64,000 bases of DNA from Deltaproteobacteria bacterium (GTDB lineage: Bacteria; Myxococcota_A; Polyangia; Polyangiales; Polyangiaceae), in assembly GCA_016218915.1 (NCBI GenBank), contig JACRCQ010000070.1, positions 62,001 to 126,000 on the forward strand, written 5' to 3'. Under the pieces are notes generated by a model. The model ran no database searches. It was not told where the DNA came from and saw nothing but the letters and a program-made list of their open reading frames with translations. Each line of letters opens with the position of its first letter. Position 1 is the stretch's first letter. The position numbers were made by a program, and so were the translations under genes. This document shows, one piece after another, positions 18,523-26,611 of the stretch.

Positions 18523-19289
18523 TACTCGCCTCCCGGCCTGGCGCTCGTCGGCTCCGGCTCCGACTGCGCGCGCGCAGCAGCCTCCCCGGCGTCCCGAGGG
18601 CTGCTCTGCCTGACATCGCTCCTCACGTGCCCGTCGCGCATCGTGATCACGCGCGAAGCGCAAAGCGCCACGTCCGATTCGTGCGTCACCAGCACGATCG
18701 TCAGCGAGCGCTCCCGATTCAGACGCTGCAGCAGCGCCAGGATCTCGTCGCTCGTGCGCGTGTCGAGATTGCCCGTCGGCTCGTCGGCCAGCAGCAGCGG
18801 AGGATCGGTCACCAGCGCACGGGCGATGGCCACGCGCTGCTGCTGCCCTCCGGACAGCTGGTTCGGGGTGTGATCCACGCGGTCGGCGAGGCCTACCTGC
18901 GCGAGCACGGCGCGTGCGTGGGCACGCCTGTGCTTGGCCCGCTGTCCGCGGTAGACCAGGGGCAGCTCGACGTTCTCCAGGGCCGTGGTGCGGGGCAGCA
19001 GGTTGAATCCCTGGAACACGAAGCCGATCAGACGATTTCTGAGCACGGCTCGAGCGTTGTTCGAGCGGCTTCCGACGTCGTAGCCGGCGAGCCGGTAGGT
19101 TCCGCGCGAAGGGCGGTCGAGGCAGCCGATGATGTTCATGAGCGTGCTCTTGCCTGAGCCGCTCGGGCCGACGATCGCCACGAACTCCCCTTCGTTCACC
19201 GTGATGTGGGCGTCGATCAGCGCGCGGACCACCACCGGGCCGGACGCGTAGTCCTTCTCGACGCCGACCATCTCGATGATCGGTTCCAT
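18522..19289 (-). CDS. ABC transporter ATPase (MacB/LolD-like)
   Basis: This 255-residue stand-alone ATPase carries Walker A GPSGSGKST, the signature LSGGQQQR and Walker B LLLADEPTGNLD, followed by the switch His in LVTHE. In E. coli MacB this domain is fused to the permease. Here it is a separate gene, as in many LolD/MacB-like systems. The start is the ATG at 19289, leaving 4 bp to the membrane-fusion gene. The upstream extension of the frame is unrelated to the family. It should energise both downstream permeases. Confidence 0.93.
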   Translation of the reverse strand: MEPIIEMVGVEKDYASGPVVVRALIDAHITVNEGEFVAIVGPSGSGKSTLMNIIGCLDRPSRGTYRLAGYDVGSRSNNARAVLRNRLIGFVFQGFNLLPRTTALENVELPLVYRGQRAKHRRAHARAVLAQVGLADRVDHTPNQLSGGQQQRVAIARALVTDPPLLLADEPTGNLDTRTSDEILALLQRLNRERSLTIVLVTHESDVALCASRVITMRDGHVRSDVRQSSPRDAGEAAARAQSEPEPTSARPGGE

Positions 19290-19293
19290 GGCG

Positions 19294-20580
19294 CTAGAAC
19301 ATGTTCCGACGGGCCTGCTTCTTGAGAGTCTGGTCCGTCTCGTCCACGACCACCTGCACCCCTTCGGCAAGCGACTGGTTCTTGATCTCGGTGTTCACCC
19401 CGTCCGTGATGCCAACCTCGATCTCCCGTATGTCGAGCCTCTCCTTTCCAGGAGTTGCGTCGCCGAGCACGTAGACACGCGACTTGCCGTGGGGCAGCGC
19501 GGGCAAGGGCACCACCGGCTCCGGTTTTCCGTCAGAGCCGACCGGTGGCGAAGGCTTGAATCGGAGCGAGGAATTCGGGATCCGGACCACGCCTTTGGCT
19601 TCGTGGGTGCGGACGGTCACGGTGGCGGTCATGCCAGGACGCAGCTTTTTTTCCGGGTTCTCTACGTCGACGACGGCGGAGTACGTGACCACGCCCTGCA
19701 CCGTGTTGGGGCTGTAGCGGATCTGGCGCACGCGCCCCTTGAAGATCTCGCCAGGAAAGGCGTCGACCGTGGCCTCGGCCACCATCCCCTCGGCGAGCTT
19801 GCCCACATCGGCTTCGTCGATGTCGGCCATGATCCGCATCTCCCGGAGGTCCTGCGCGATGACGAAGAGAGTCGGGGCCTGGAAGGAGGCAGCAACGGTC
19901 TGGCCAGGGTCGATGTTCCTGCTGATCACGATGCCGTCGATGGGCGCGAAGATCTGGGTGTACTTGAGGTTGGTGCGCGAAGAGCGGAGCTGGGCGGAGA
20001 TCTGCTGGATCGTGGCTCTGGAGGCCGCCACATCCGCGAGAATCGCGTCGTACTGCCCCTGCGCCGCATCCACATCCGCCTGGCTCGCCAGGTTCTCTGC
20101 AAAAAGCTTCTTGGCTCGCTCAAGGTTGATCTTTGCGGTGCGCGAGTTCGCATCCGCCCGGGCCAGGTTCGCCTTGGCCCCGTCGATTTGCGCAGAGTTC
20201 TGGGCCACCTGGGCGCCGTACAGGGTCGGATCGATCTCGGCCAGCAAGTCCCCCTTCTTGACCTCGGTGTTGTAGTCGGCCAGCACGCGCACGAGCCTGC
20301 CTGACACCTGGGCGCCGACCTGGACCTGGGTCAGCGGCTGTACCGTGCCGGTAGACTGGACTGTCTCGATGACATCGCCTCGACTCGCCGGCTGCATCAG
20401 GTAGCGAGGCTTGGGCGGAGCCTGGGTCTTGAGACGCCAGACCGCGATGGCTGTGATGGCAGCGGCGACCAGCACGAGGATGAGGGCCAACCGAAGCCAG
20501 CGTCCTCGCCCCTCGACTCGACTCAGGTCGCGCTCCAGCTCACGCCGCCTGGGCGCAGACGCGGTTTGTGCGCTCGTCAT
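19294..20580 (-). CDS. MacA/HlyD-family periplasmic adaptor
   Basis: The 428-residue adaptor has a membrane anchor (about residues 31-50) and the split lipoyl domain (GTVQPLTQVQVGAQVSG and a distal partner PIDGIVISRNIDPGQTV). A long coiled-coil hairpin (about residues 110-200, rich in Ala/Gln) lies between these halves, and beta-barrel and membrane-proximal domains follow. MacA-type adaptors bridge the inner-membrane permease to an outer-membrane channel. The gene leads the operon adaptor-ATPase-permease-permease. No outer-membrane TolC-like gene is adjacent. Substrate not inferable; macrolides, peptides, lipids or siderophores are possibilities. Confidence 0.9.
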   Translation of the reverse strand: MTSAQTASAPRRRELERDLSRVEGRGRWLRLALILVLVAAAITAIAVWRLKTQAPPKPRYLMQPASRGDVIETVQSTGTVQPLTQVQVGAQVSGRLVRVLADYNTEVKKGDLLAEIDPTLYGAQVAQNSAQIDGAKANLARADANSRTAKINLERAKKLFAENLASQADVDAAQGQYDAILADVAASRATIQQISAQLRSSRTNLKYTQIFAPIDGIVISRNIDPGQTVAASFQAPTLFVIAQDLREMRIMADIDEADVGKLAEGMVAEATVDAFPGEIFKGRVRQIRYSPNTVQGVVTYSAVVDVENPEKKLRPGMTATVTVRTHEAKGVVRIPNSSLRFKPSPPVGSDGKPEPVVPLPALPHGKSRVYVLGDATPGKERLDIREIEVGITDGVNTEIKNQSLAEGVQVVVDETDQTLKKQARRNMF

Positions 20581-20799
20581 TCCGCGACGGTTTGTCCTTT
20601 CGGGGCGCGGCGGTCAAGGAGCATCGTTCCGCGAGAACCTGGGACGATCCACGCGGAAGCCGCAGCGGCGCGGGGAAAATGCCTGGAATCCATGCATCCC
20701 TGCGGCCGGGCACGTCCTGGGCGAGGCGTACGGCCCCGGTTGGGTTCGATCCGTCCCCAAGGCCCCCATGTCCAGGTTCCCAAGATCCGCGTGGCTGAA
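20581..20799. other. Intergenic region between divergent operons
   Basis: No coding frame is supported. The stretch should hold the promoter of the adaptor operon on the minus strand, but I see no convincing -35/-10 pair there. The plus-strand promoter candidate begins at 20800. Confidence 0.3.
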
Positions 20800-20828
20800 T
20801 TGTCCAACTCCCCGTGTTCGATTATCGT
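20800..20828 (+). promoter_or_regulatory. Candidate sigma-70 promoter of the ECF sigma gene
   Basis: TTGTCC at 20800-20805, a 17-bp spacer and TATCGT at 20823-20828 match four of six consensus bases in each box. A transcript would start near 20835 and carry a leader of about 70 nt that includes the inverted repeat at 20852-20872. Confidence 0.4.
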
Positions 20829-20851
20829 CGCAGGTGCGACCGTCCGGGTAG

Positions 20852-20872
20852 CGCGAGAAAGCTTTCTTCGCG
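20852..20872. repeat. Inverted repeat in the ECF sigma leader
   Basis: The core AGAAAGCTTTCT is palindromic. With flanking CGCG and TCGCG it gives about ten paired positions and one bulge. It lies about 35 bp before the sigma-factor start and could be an operator or a leader hairpin. Confidence 0.4.
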
Positions 20873-20905
20873 GCCTCCGGAGTTGCCCGTTCGGCCGGGA
20901 CCTGC

Positions 20906-21499
20906 ATGTCAAAATCAAGCGACCAGGAACTCATCGAGCAGTCCCTATCGGGCGATGCGGAAGCGTTCAGCGTGTTGGTGCGCCGCTACCAGAAGCGAAT
21001 CTACCGCCTCGCCGTTCACATGCTTCACGACGATACCGAAGCGGAGGATGTGACGCAGGAGACGTTCGTTCGGGCCTACCAGGGCCTGAACCGCTTTCAG
21101 GGAAACAGTCAGCCTTACACTTGGCTTTACAGGATCGCAGTGAACCTGTCGCTCAACATCATCCGCGCGCGCAAACCTCGGCAGCACACGACCGAAGCGT
21201 CGGATCCGCGCATCGAGAACTGGGTGGCAGCGCGCGCGACGATTGTCGGCTCCGACCCGAGCGCCGCTTCCGAGCAGCGTCAACTCGCAGCCGCCTTGTG
21301 CGAGGCGATCGATGATCTCAGCGATTCTCTGCGCACGACCCTCATCCTGGTTTGCATCGAAGGCATTCGTCATGATGAGGCAGCTCAAATCCTCGGCTGT
21401 CCCGAAGGAACCGTCGCCTGGCGTGTACATGAGGCACGCCGCAAGCTCAGGGAGCACCTTGCACTACACGGCTTCGCCGTGCCGGGGGAGGAGCCATGA
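20906..21499 (+). CDS. ECF-family RNA polymerase sigma factor
   Basis: The 197-residue protein has ECF sigma region 2 (AFSVLVRRYQKRIYRLA, then AEDVTQETFVRAYQGL) and region 4 (TLILVCIEGIRHDEAAQIL, then GTVAWRVHEARRKLRE) with a short linker between. Such factors direct RNA polymerase to stress or envelope regulons and are usually held by a co-encoded anti-sigma protein. The next gene overlaps it by 4 bp (ATGA), the classic sigma/anti-sigma arrangement. The leader contains a candidate promoter and an inverted repeat. Confidence 0.93.
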   Translation: MSKSSDQELIEQSLSGDAEAFSVLVRRYQKRIYRLAVHMLHDDTEAEDVTQETFVRAYQGLNRFQGNSQPYTWLYRIAVNLSLNIIRARKPRQHTTEASDPRIENWVAARATIVGSDPSAASEQRQLAAALCEAIDDLSDSLRTTLILVCIEGIRHDEAAQILGCPEGTVAWRVHEARRKLREHLALHGFAVPGEEP

Positions 21500-22845
21500 G
21501 CGCCGCTGACGACAAGTTCGACAAGAAGCTCGACGGCTGGCTCACCCCGTGGCCAGTCAACGAGCGTCCGCAGGTTGCTTGGGACGACATGGCAGAGCGG
21601 ATCGGCGCGCGCATCGCCCGGGTGCGACGCGAGTCCGCGCTTGACGAGTGGTTCGAGCCGCCTGGCCCGTCTCAGCCTGACGAGGGCAGCCTCGCTCCCG
21701 CACGCGCATCAGGAGGACCTAGTATGTCAGAAGAAGCCGACAAGCCGCGCTCGGATGAGCCCGCGAAGGCAGGGCAGGAAGAAGTCGACAAGCCCAAGTC
21801 GGAAGAAGCCGACAAGCCCCGGAAGTCACTCAAGGAAATCGCAAAACGCGTTTCCATACCTCCTCCTCCGATGGCGCCGGATGCAGGACGCACTTCGAGC
21901 CCGTCCTTGCCACAGCCCGCCACAGGCACCCCGCTGCCCGTCACCTCGCGCCCCGTCGAGGCGAAGGAGAGCGACTCGGGCGTGGTGAATCTGCAAGCCG
22001 TTCGCGAGCAGGCGGCCTCGATCCCGGACATGGGCGTTGCGCCAGCGAGCACAGGATTGTTCGACGAAGACGACGAAAAGAAGCCTGCGGTGCAAGCCGC
22101 TGTGGCAAGGCCCGCTCCGAAGAAGTCGTCGATGGTCCCGCTGTTCGTCGGAGGCGTCGTGGCGCTGACCGCCATCGCTGCGGTGGCAGTGATCGGCATG
22201 CGCGGTGGACAGAAAGACATGGCTGCGCAGAACGCGCCCGCGGCAGCGTCGGCCGCGCCTGTGCAAGCGCCGGCTTCGACATCGAGCGCTGCACCGGTTG
22301 AGGTCGCGTCCGCAGAAGCCCCTGCAGCGAGCGGAAGTGCGAGCCCGGCGTCCGGGCCGCTGGCCCGCAACGACGACAACCGGCCTGCTGCCCCGGGAGA
22401 GGCGCGCACGGGCGACAAGGGCGTGGCAGCCAAGGCCGAGGACCCCAAGGAAAAGTCCCCGGCTGCTGCGCCGCCGTCCGATCCGGGCAACCTGCAGGGC
22501 GCCATGGACAAGGCCGTGGGAGGCTCCACTCCAGCCAAGACCGCGGAGCCCACGGCCAAGACCGCGCCCGCCAGCGGCGACATTCCGGAAGCGCCGTCCC
22601 AAGGCGCGATCCAGGGCGCATTGGGTGCGGTCATGGGTGCTGCGCGCGCCTGCGTGGCAGGGATGGATGAGCCGTCGCGCGCTCAGATCACCTTCGGCTC
22701 CGACGGCCACGTCCAGAGCGTCACCGTGAGCGGCGCAGCTTCGGGCAAGCCCGCAGCCGGGTGCATCGTCGCCGCGCTCAAGCGCGCGAAGGTAACCCCC
22801 TTCCAGCGCTCCTCGTTCTCCGTCGGCGTCACGATCCGACCCTAG
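21496..22845 (+). CDS. Putative transmembrane anti-sigma factor with AgmX-like C-terminus
   Basis: The 449-residue protein has a short N-terminal cytoplasmic part (residues 1-60, with WDDMAERIGARIARV), a long Lys/Pro/Glu-rich disordered stretch and one membrane helix at about 213-236. An Ala/Pro-rich periplasmic linker and a compact C-terminal domain (about 370-449, RACVAGMDEPSRAQITF, then SVTVSGAASG) follow. The C-terminal domain resembles the AgmX/TonB-like domain common in myxobacteria. Coupling to the sigma gene suggests the N-terminus holds the sigma factor, although no clear zinc-binding anti-sigma motif is seen. An in-frame ATG at 21724 has a perfect AGGAGG 7 nt upstream and may start a shorter form lacking the first 76 residues. 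Confidence 0.7.
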   Translation: MSAADDKFDKKLDGWLTPWPVNERPQVAWDDMAERIGARIARVRRESALDEWFEPPGPSQPDEGSLAPARASGGPSMSEEADKPRSDEPAKAGQEEVDKPKSEEADKPRKSLKEIAKRVSIPPPPMAPDAGRTSSPSLPQPATGTPLPVTSRPVEAKESDSGVVNLQAVREQAASIPDMGVAPASTGLFDEDDEKKPAVQAAVARPAPKKSSMVPLFVGGVVALTAIAAVAVIGMRGGQKDMAAQNAPAAASAAPVQAPASTSSAAPVEVASAEAPAASGSASPASGPLARNDDNRPAAPGEARTGDKGVAAKAEDPKEKSPAAAPPSDPGNLQGAMDKAVGGSTPAKTAEPTAKTAPASGDIPEAPSQGAIQGALGAVMGAARACVAGMDEPSRAQITFGSDGHVQSVTVSGAASGKPAAGCIVAALKRAKVTPFQRSSFSVGVTIRP

Positions 22846-22863
22846 CCAGCGAGCCTATTGCAC

Positions 22864-23014
22864 GAGGGCTGCAGGCTCCAGGCTGCAGGCTCCAGGTCAG
22901 ACCGGATATCGACATCCCGGCTGGACATCCCGGCTCGACATCCCGGCTGGACATCCCTGCGGCGTGAGAACCTTCCTCTGGCTGAAGCCTGAAGCCTGAA
23001 GCCTGAAGCCTCAC
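22864..23014. repeat. Dispersed intergenic repeat (GAGGGCTGCAGG family), copy 1
   Basis: The element begins GAGGGCTGCAGGCTCC, with the TGCAGGCTCCAGG unit repeated. It has a central tandem of GACATCCCGGCTG units and ends in four GAAGCCT units followed by CAC. The same two ends enclose a different middle at 42630-42742. The right end overlaps the stop codon of gpsA. Confidence 0.75.
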
Positions 23015-24042
23015 AGCAGCGCGAATTCCGGCTTCAGATCCCGGCTCATCACTGCGTGTACGAATTCGGACATGGGGCGTCCAGCCTCGTTCTCATGCAG
23101 GTACTCGTAGATGCTCTCGATGATCGCCGCTTCCACGCCGAGCTGACGAGCGAGGTGGTGAGCCGACCGGGCGGTCAGGTACCCCTCCACGACCTGCTTC
23201 TGGCTTGAGAGGATCTCCTGCACCTTCTCGCCCTTGCCGATTCGCACGCCGAAGGTCCGGTTGCGGCTCAGCTCGCCCGTGCACGTCAGGATCAGATCTC
23301 CCAAGCCGGACAATCCCGATATGGTTAGCGGGTTCGCGCCCTTGCGGACTGCGATTCGCGCCATCTCGGACAGCCCACGGGTCATCAGCCCTGCGCGCGT
23401 GTTGTGACCGAACCCCATGCCATCCATGGCGCCGACCGCGATCGCCACCACGTTCTTGAGCGCGCCGCCGATCTCCACTCCAACCACGTCCGTCGTCGTG
23501 TACCCCCGGAAGAACGTGCTCGACACCGCGCGCTGCACCCGCGCCGCGGTGCGGTGATCCCACGACGCTATCGTGAGCGCGGTCGGCTCTCCGCGCGCCA
23601 CTTCGATCGCGAACGAGGGCCCTGAGAGCACTGCGAAGTGCTTGTGGAAGTTGGATTCCAGGACCTCGGAGTAGATCTCCGACATCGTCATCAGCGTCTC
23701 GTTCTCGATCCCCTTGGAAGCGCTCACCAGCAGCGTGCCGCGCGACAGATCGCTGCGGAAGTCGGTGGCGAGCCGGCGCACGTGGTGGCTCGGGACTGCG
23801 ACGACCACCATGCTCTTGCCCTTGACGCAGCGCTGCAGGTCCGTGGTGGTGTCGATGGATCGATGCACGCTGTGCCCGGGGAGGTACGTGCGGTTCACGC
23901 CCGTCTCGCGCATCTCCACAGCGACCTCGGGCTCGTAGCACCACAGCTGCACGTCGTGCCCAAGCCTGGCCAGCTGATCCGCCAGAGCCGTGCCCCACGC
24001 GCCGGCACCGACCACCCCTACATCCAGCTTCTCGGCATTCAT
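23011..24042 (-). CDS. gpsA: Glycerol-3-phosphate dehydrogenase [NAD(P)+]
   Basis: GpsA reduces dihydroxyacetone phosphate to sn-glycerol 3-phosphate, the backbone precursor for phospholipids. The 343-residue protein has the N-terminal dinucleotide-binding motif GVVGAGAWGTALA, the GALKNVVAIAVGAMDG segment with the conserved catalytic Lys-Asn, and GLSGLGDLILTCTG. Length and motifs are normal. The ATG at 24042 is preceded by GGAGG 5 nt upstream. The stop codon lies in a dispersed repeat. It stands alone on the minus strand. Confidence 0.95.
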   Translation of the reverse strand: MNAEKLDVGVVGAGAWGTALADQLARLGHDVQLWCYEPEVAVEMRETGVNRTYLPGHSVHRSIDTTTDLQRCVKGKSMVVVAVPSHHVRRLATDFRSDLSRGTLLVSASKGIENETLMTMSEIYSEVLESNFHKHFAVLSGPSFAIEVARGEPTALTIASWDHRTAARVQRAVSSTFFRGYTTTDVVGVEIGGALKNVVAIAVGAMDGMGFGHNTRAGLMTRGLSEMARIAVRKGANPLTISGLSGLGDLILTCTGELSRNRTFGVRIGKGEKVQEILSSQKQVVEGYLTARSAHHLARQLGVEAAIIESIYEYLHENEAGRPMSEFVHAVMSRDLKPEFALL

Positions 24043-24225
24043 TGTCGCCTCCGCGGTACGGACGCTCGCCTTTGTGCGTGCACGTCGTGCGTGCCAGCAG
24101 CCCATCGGTCCGGTGACCTCTGCCCGCAAGCCGGCGCCGCATCCAGCTTTTTCTCACGCTCGCCGCAGGATGTGCCCCCGCCGAAGAGTTGGCCGGGAGG
24201 TCGCCCCAACGCTATTCGATCGCCC

Positions 24226-25188
24226 ATGAATCGCCGCAGCCCCATCGCGGCAAGCCTGCTCTTGTTGCTCTCCGCAGCGGCTGTCTTGCTCGGCGCCCGT
24301 GTGCACTCTGGTGCGCCTCGTGCTCCCGCCCTGGGATCCCCTGCGATCCTTGCTCGCACCACACCAGACCCCGTACCTGCGCCTGACCTGCCTGCGCCGG
24401 GAGTGCCCGCCGCTCCCACAGGCTCTGCAGCCCCTGAGCAGGACCTCGAACCAGCGCCCGTCGCGGGTGCGTCGCCCCTGCCCGCCAACACCGCGTGCCC
24501 GCAGGAAATGGCCCAGGTCGAAGGGAGCCACTGCTTCTACTGGGAGCAGGTCTGCGCTCGATGGGACGATCCGGATGGGCAGCCTGCCAAGCGTGTGTGC
24601 GGGGAATTCCAGCAGCCTTCTGTGTGCAAGTCGGCTCGACATCCAATGCGATTCTGCATGGATCGCGACGAATACATCGCGCCGGGAGAGACGGTTCCGG
24701 CCAAGGCCGTATCGTGGACCCAGGCAGACATGGTCTGCGCGAGCCAGGGAAAGCGCCTCTGCACGAGCCTCGAGTGGGAATTCGCGTGTGAAGGAGAAGA
24801 GGGGCTCCCCTACCCCTACGGCTACACGCGCTCTTCGGCGTTGTGCAACCAGGACCGGTTGCTTCGGGACGGCAAGTACAAGGCGAGCGCTGATCTTCGC
24901 GAGCCTCCGCACGCGACGTGCGCGAGCCCGTTCGGCGTGCGCGACATGGTGGGCAACGTGGACGAGTGGGTACGCATGCCCGGAGCCAAGGCGCCACGGC
25001 GGTCCGAGCTTCGGGGTGGATGGTGGATGACGGGGCGCAACCGCTGCAGGGCCAACACCTCGCACCACGACGAGAAGTACGCTGGGCCGCAGACAGGGTT
25101 CCGATGCTGCAAGGATCTGGCGACGCCGACCGCAAAAGCGGTGGAATCAGCGCCCAGAACGGCTAGGATCGATCCGCCCGCGGAGTGA
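24226..25188 (+). CDS. Exported FGE (SUMF1)-fold protein
   Basis: The 320-residue protein has an N-terminal signal or anchor (about residues 8-24), an Ala/Pro-rich linker to about residue 88 and an FGE-sulfatase-type domain to about 305: GKRLCTSLEWEFACEGEE, DMVGNVDEWV, RGGWWMTGRNRC and TGFRCCKD. At the FGE active site the first of the two catalytic cysteines is replaced by Thr (GGWWMT) and only the second is kept, so it is probably not a formylglycine-generating enzyme. The closing RCCK motif links it to the 5993-7135 protein. The role is unknown; a ligand-binding or structural use of the fold is likely. Confidence 0.78.
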   Translation: MNRRSPIAASLLLLLSAAAVLLGARVHSGAPRAPALGSPAILARTTPDPVPAPDLPAPGVPAAPTGSAAPEQDLEPAPVAGASPLPANTACPQEMAQVEGSHCFYWEQVCARWDDPDGQPAKRVCGEFQQPSVCKSARHPMRFCMDRDEYIAPGETVPAKAVSWTQADMVCASQGKRLCTSLEWEFACEGEEGLPYPYGYTRSSALCNQDRLLRDGKYKASADLREPPHATCASPFGVRDMVGNVDEWVRMPGAKAPRRSELRGGWWMTGRNRCRANTSHHDEKYAGPQTGFRCCKDLATPTAKAVESAPRTARIDPPAE

Positions 25189-25246
25189 CCCGCACCCTTC
25201 CGATCGGCAGGCTCCCTGTGAAACCCTCGGGGGTTGCCAGAGAGTC

Positions 25247-25275
25247 TTGACAGAAGGGACGTTGCGAATCATAGT
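25247..25275 (+). promoter_or_regulatory. Sigma-70-type promoter of the small-protein/rpsT operon
   Basis: A consensus TTGACA at 25247-25252 is followed after exactly 17 bp by CATAGT at 25270-25275. It stands 46 bp before the start of the first gene. This is the best -35/-10 match I found in the window and fits a highly expressed ribosomal-protein gene. Confidence 0.6.
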
Positions 25276-25321
25276 GCGCCGCCCTGCTGGCCCCTTTCTG
25301 CCAGCGTCGCACGGAGTCGCC

Positions 25322-25507
25322 ATGGTCTCACCCACTACGCAGACGGAAACGATTCGGCGCCGCAAGCGCACCACAAGCGGCAAGCAGAACAAGAAGCTGA
25401 GCGCCAAGATCGGCACGCCCAAGTTCCCGGTGCATCCGGAAGGCTACGATCCCAACGCGGCTGATGCGAAGCCTGCGCCCAAGGCTCCGGACACGAAGAA
25501 AGCATAG
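25322..25507 (+). CDS. Small basic protein upstream of rpsT
   Basis: This 61-residue protein is very basic in its first half (TIRRRKRTTSGKQNKKLSAK) and ends in an Ala/Pro/Lys tail. It has no signal or membrane segment, so it may bind nucleic acid or ribosomes. It lies 12 bp before rpsT behind a strong promoter, so it is probably co-expressed with S20. I do not recognise a family. The ATG at 25322 was preferred over an earlier in-frame start at 25247, which would fall on the promoter. Confidence 0.6.
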   Translation: MVSPTTQTETIRRRKRTTSGKQNKKLSAKIGTPKFPVHPEGYDPNAADAKPAPKAPDTKKA

Positions 25508-25519
25508 CGAGAGTCCATC

Positions 25520-25792
25520 ATGGCCAATCATCCCTCTGCCGAACGACGCAATCGTCAGCGCATCCGCAAGACCCTCCGCAACAAGTCGGTCAAGCGTGCG
25601 GTACGCACCCAGCTCACCAAGGCTCGCGAGCTCGTCGACACCAAGAAGAACACCGAAGCCAAGGTGGCTGCAAAGGTCGTCGAGGCGACGGTCGACAAGG
25701 CCGCTAGCAAGGGGATCATCCACCGCAAGGCGGCTGCTCGTCTCAAGGCCCGCCTCTATCGCCGCATTGCGGCGGCCTCGAAAGCCGGCTGA
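25520..25792 (+). CDS. rpsT: Ribosomal protein S20
   Basis: S20 is a small three-helix protein that binds 16S rRNA in the 30S subunit. The 90-residue protein has the family opening MANHPSAERRNRQRIRKTLR, a Lys/Ala-rich middle and the closing GIIHRKAAARLKARLYRRI. Length is normal. It follows the small basic protein by 12 bp and probably shares its promoter. Confidence 0.96.
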   Translation: MANHPSAERRNRQRIRKTLRNKSVKRAVRTQLTKARELVDTKKNTEAKVAAKVVEATVDKAASKGIIHRKAAARLKARLYRRIAAASKAG

Positions 25793-25940
25793 CCCTTTCG
25801 GCTCGCTCCCCCCGCCCTTCCCAACACCATCGATCTGCCTGCTCCGCCGACCGCTGCGGCTTCCTCTGCGTTTCCCACGGATGCAGGCCCGTTCCGTCGC
25901 TATGATGCACGGACATGCTCACAGGGCCACAGGGAACGCG

Positions 25941-26606
25941 ATGAGCCGGACTCGCTCCATCATCCGTTGGACGATCGCACTGGTCGCGTCCCTGACGTCG
26001 GTTCAGGCGCTGGAGGCACCTTTGTTCGCCCAGTCCACCTCCCTGGTGGCCGACCTGACGTCCCAGGCTCACCGTCGGGCCGAGCAGGGCGACATTCTTG
26101 GTGCACGCAGTCGACTGGCCGAAGCTTTCAAGCTCGATCCCACGTACGGACCTGCGTGGATCGAGCTTGGCCGGATCCACGAACGCGCAGGCGACACAGC
26201 CGAGGCGTTACGCGTCTACCAGGCCGGCATCGATCGGGTGCCTTCATTCGTGGAAGGCTACCGCGCTCGTACACGACTTCTCGAACGTCTCGGACGCATC
26301 GACGAGGCATCGCTCGACCTGCGCGCAGCTCTGTCCCTGGCACCAGCTGACCTGAGTGTGCGAACGGAAGGCTTGGAGTTCTACATTCGGAGGCGGGCGT
26401 GGTCAGCGGCGTTGCAGCAAAGCCGGGCGGTCCAGGTGTTGCTCGAGGCCAGAAGCGATGCGGGTGCGGCAGGGCAGGCGCGGGTCCGCACCCTTGCGTT
26501 GGAGATGCTGGCAGCGGAGTCGGATCCTGTGTGGGATGGGACGCGTCGATGGGGGTGGGAGCGCAGGGCGATCGCAGCGATTGGCCGACGGTTGGGAGCG
26601 CTCTGA
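25941..26606 (+). CDS. Exported TPR-repeat protein
   Basis: The 221-residue protein has a signal sequence (WTIALVASLTSVQALEAPLFAQ) and then three or four TPR-like repeats (AEAFKLDPTYGPAWIELGR, GIDRVPSFVEGYRARTRL, LRAALSLAPADLSV). TPR arrays bind other proteins. AGGGAA lies just upstream of the ATG at 25941. The frame is open further upstream but without coding character. The gene ends 5 bp from the convergent PLD gene. Confidence 0.75.
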   Translation: MSRTRSIIRWTIALVASLTSVQALEAPLFAQSTSLVADLTSQAHRRAEQGDILGARSRLAEAFKLDPTYGPAWIELGRIHERAGDTAEALRVYQAGIDRVPSFVEGYRARTRLLERLGRIDEASLDLRAALSLAPADLSVRTEGLEFYIRRRAWSAALQQSRAVQVLLEARSDAGAAGQARVRTLALEMLAAESDPVWDGTRRWGWERRAIAAIGRRLGAL

Positions 26607-26611
26607 GGGAC

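Noticed and set aside
17297-18616. A 439-codon open frame on the minus strand
   Set aside because: It is the shadow of the first MacB-like permease and lacks membrane segments.
20725-20760. tRNA-like GGTTCGATCC sequence
   Set aside because: The flanking bases do not form a T-arm stem and no acceptor or anticodon arm is present.
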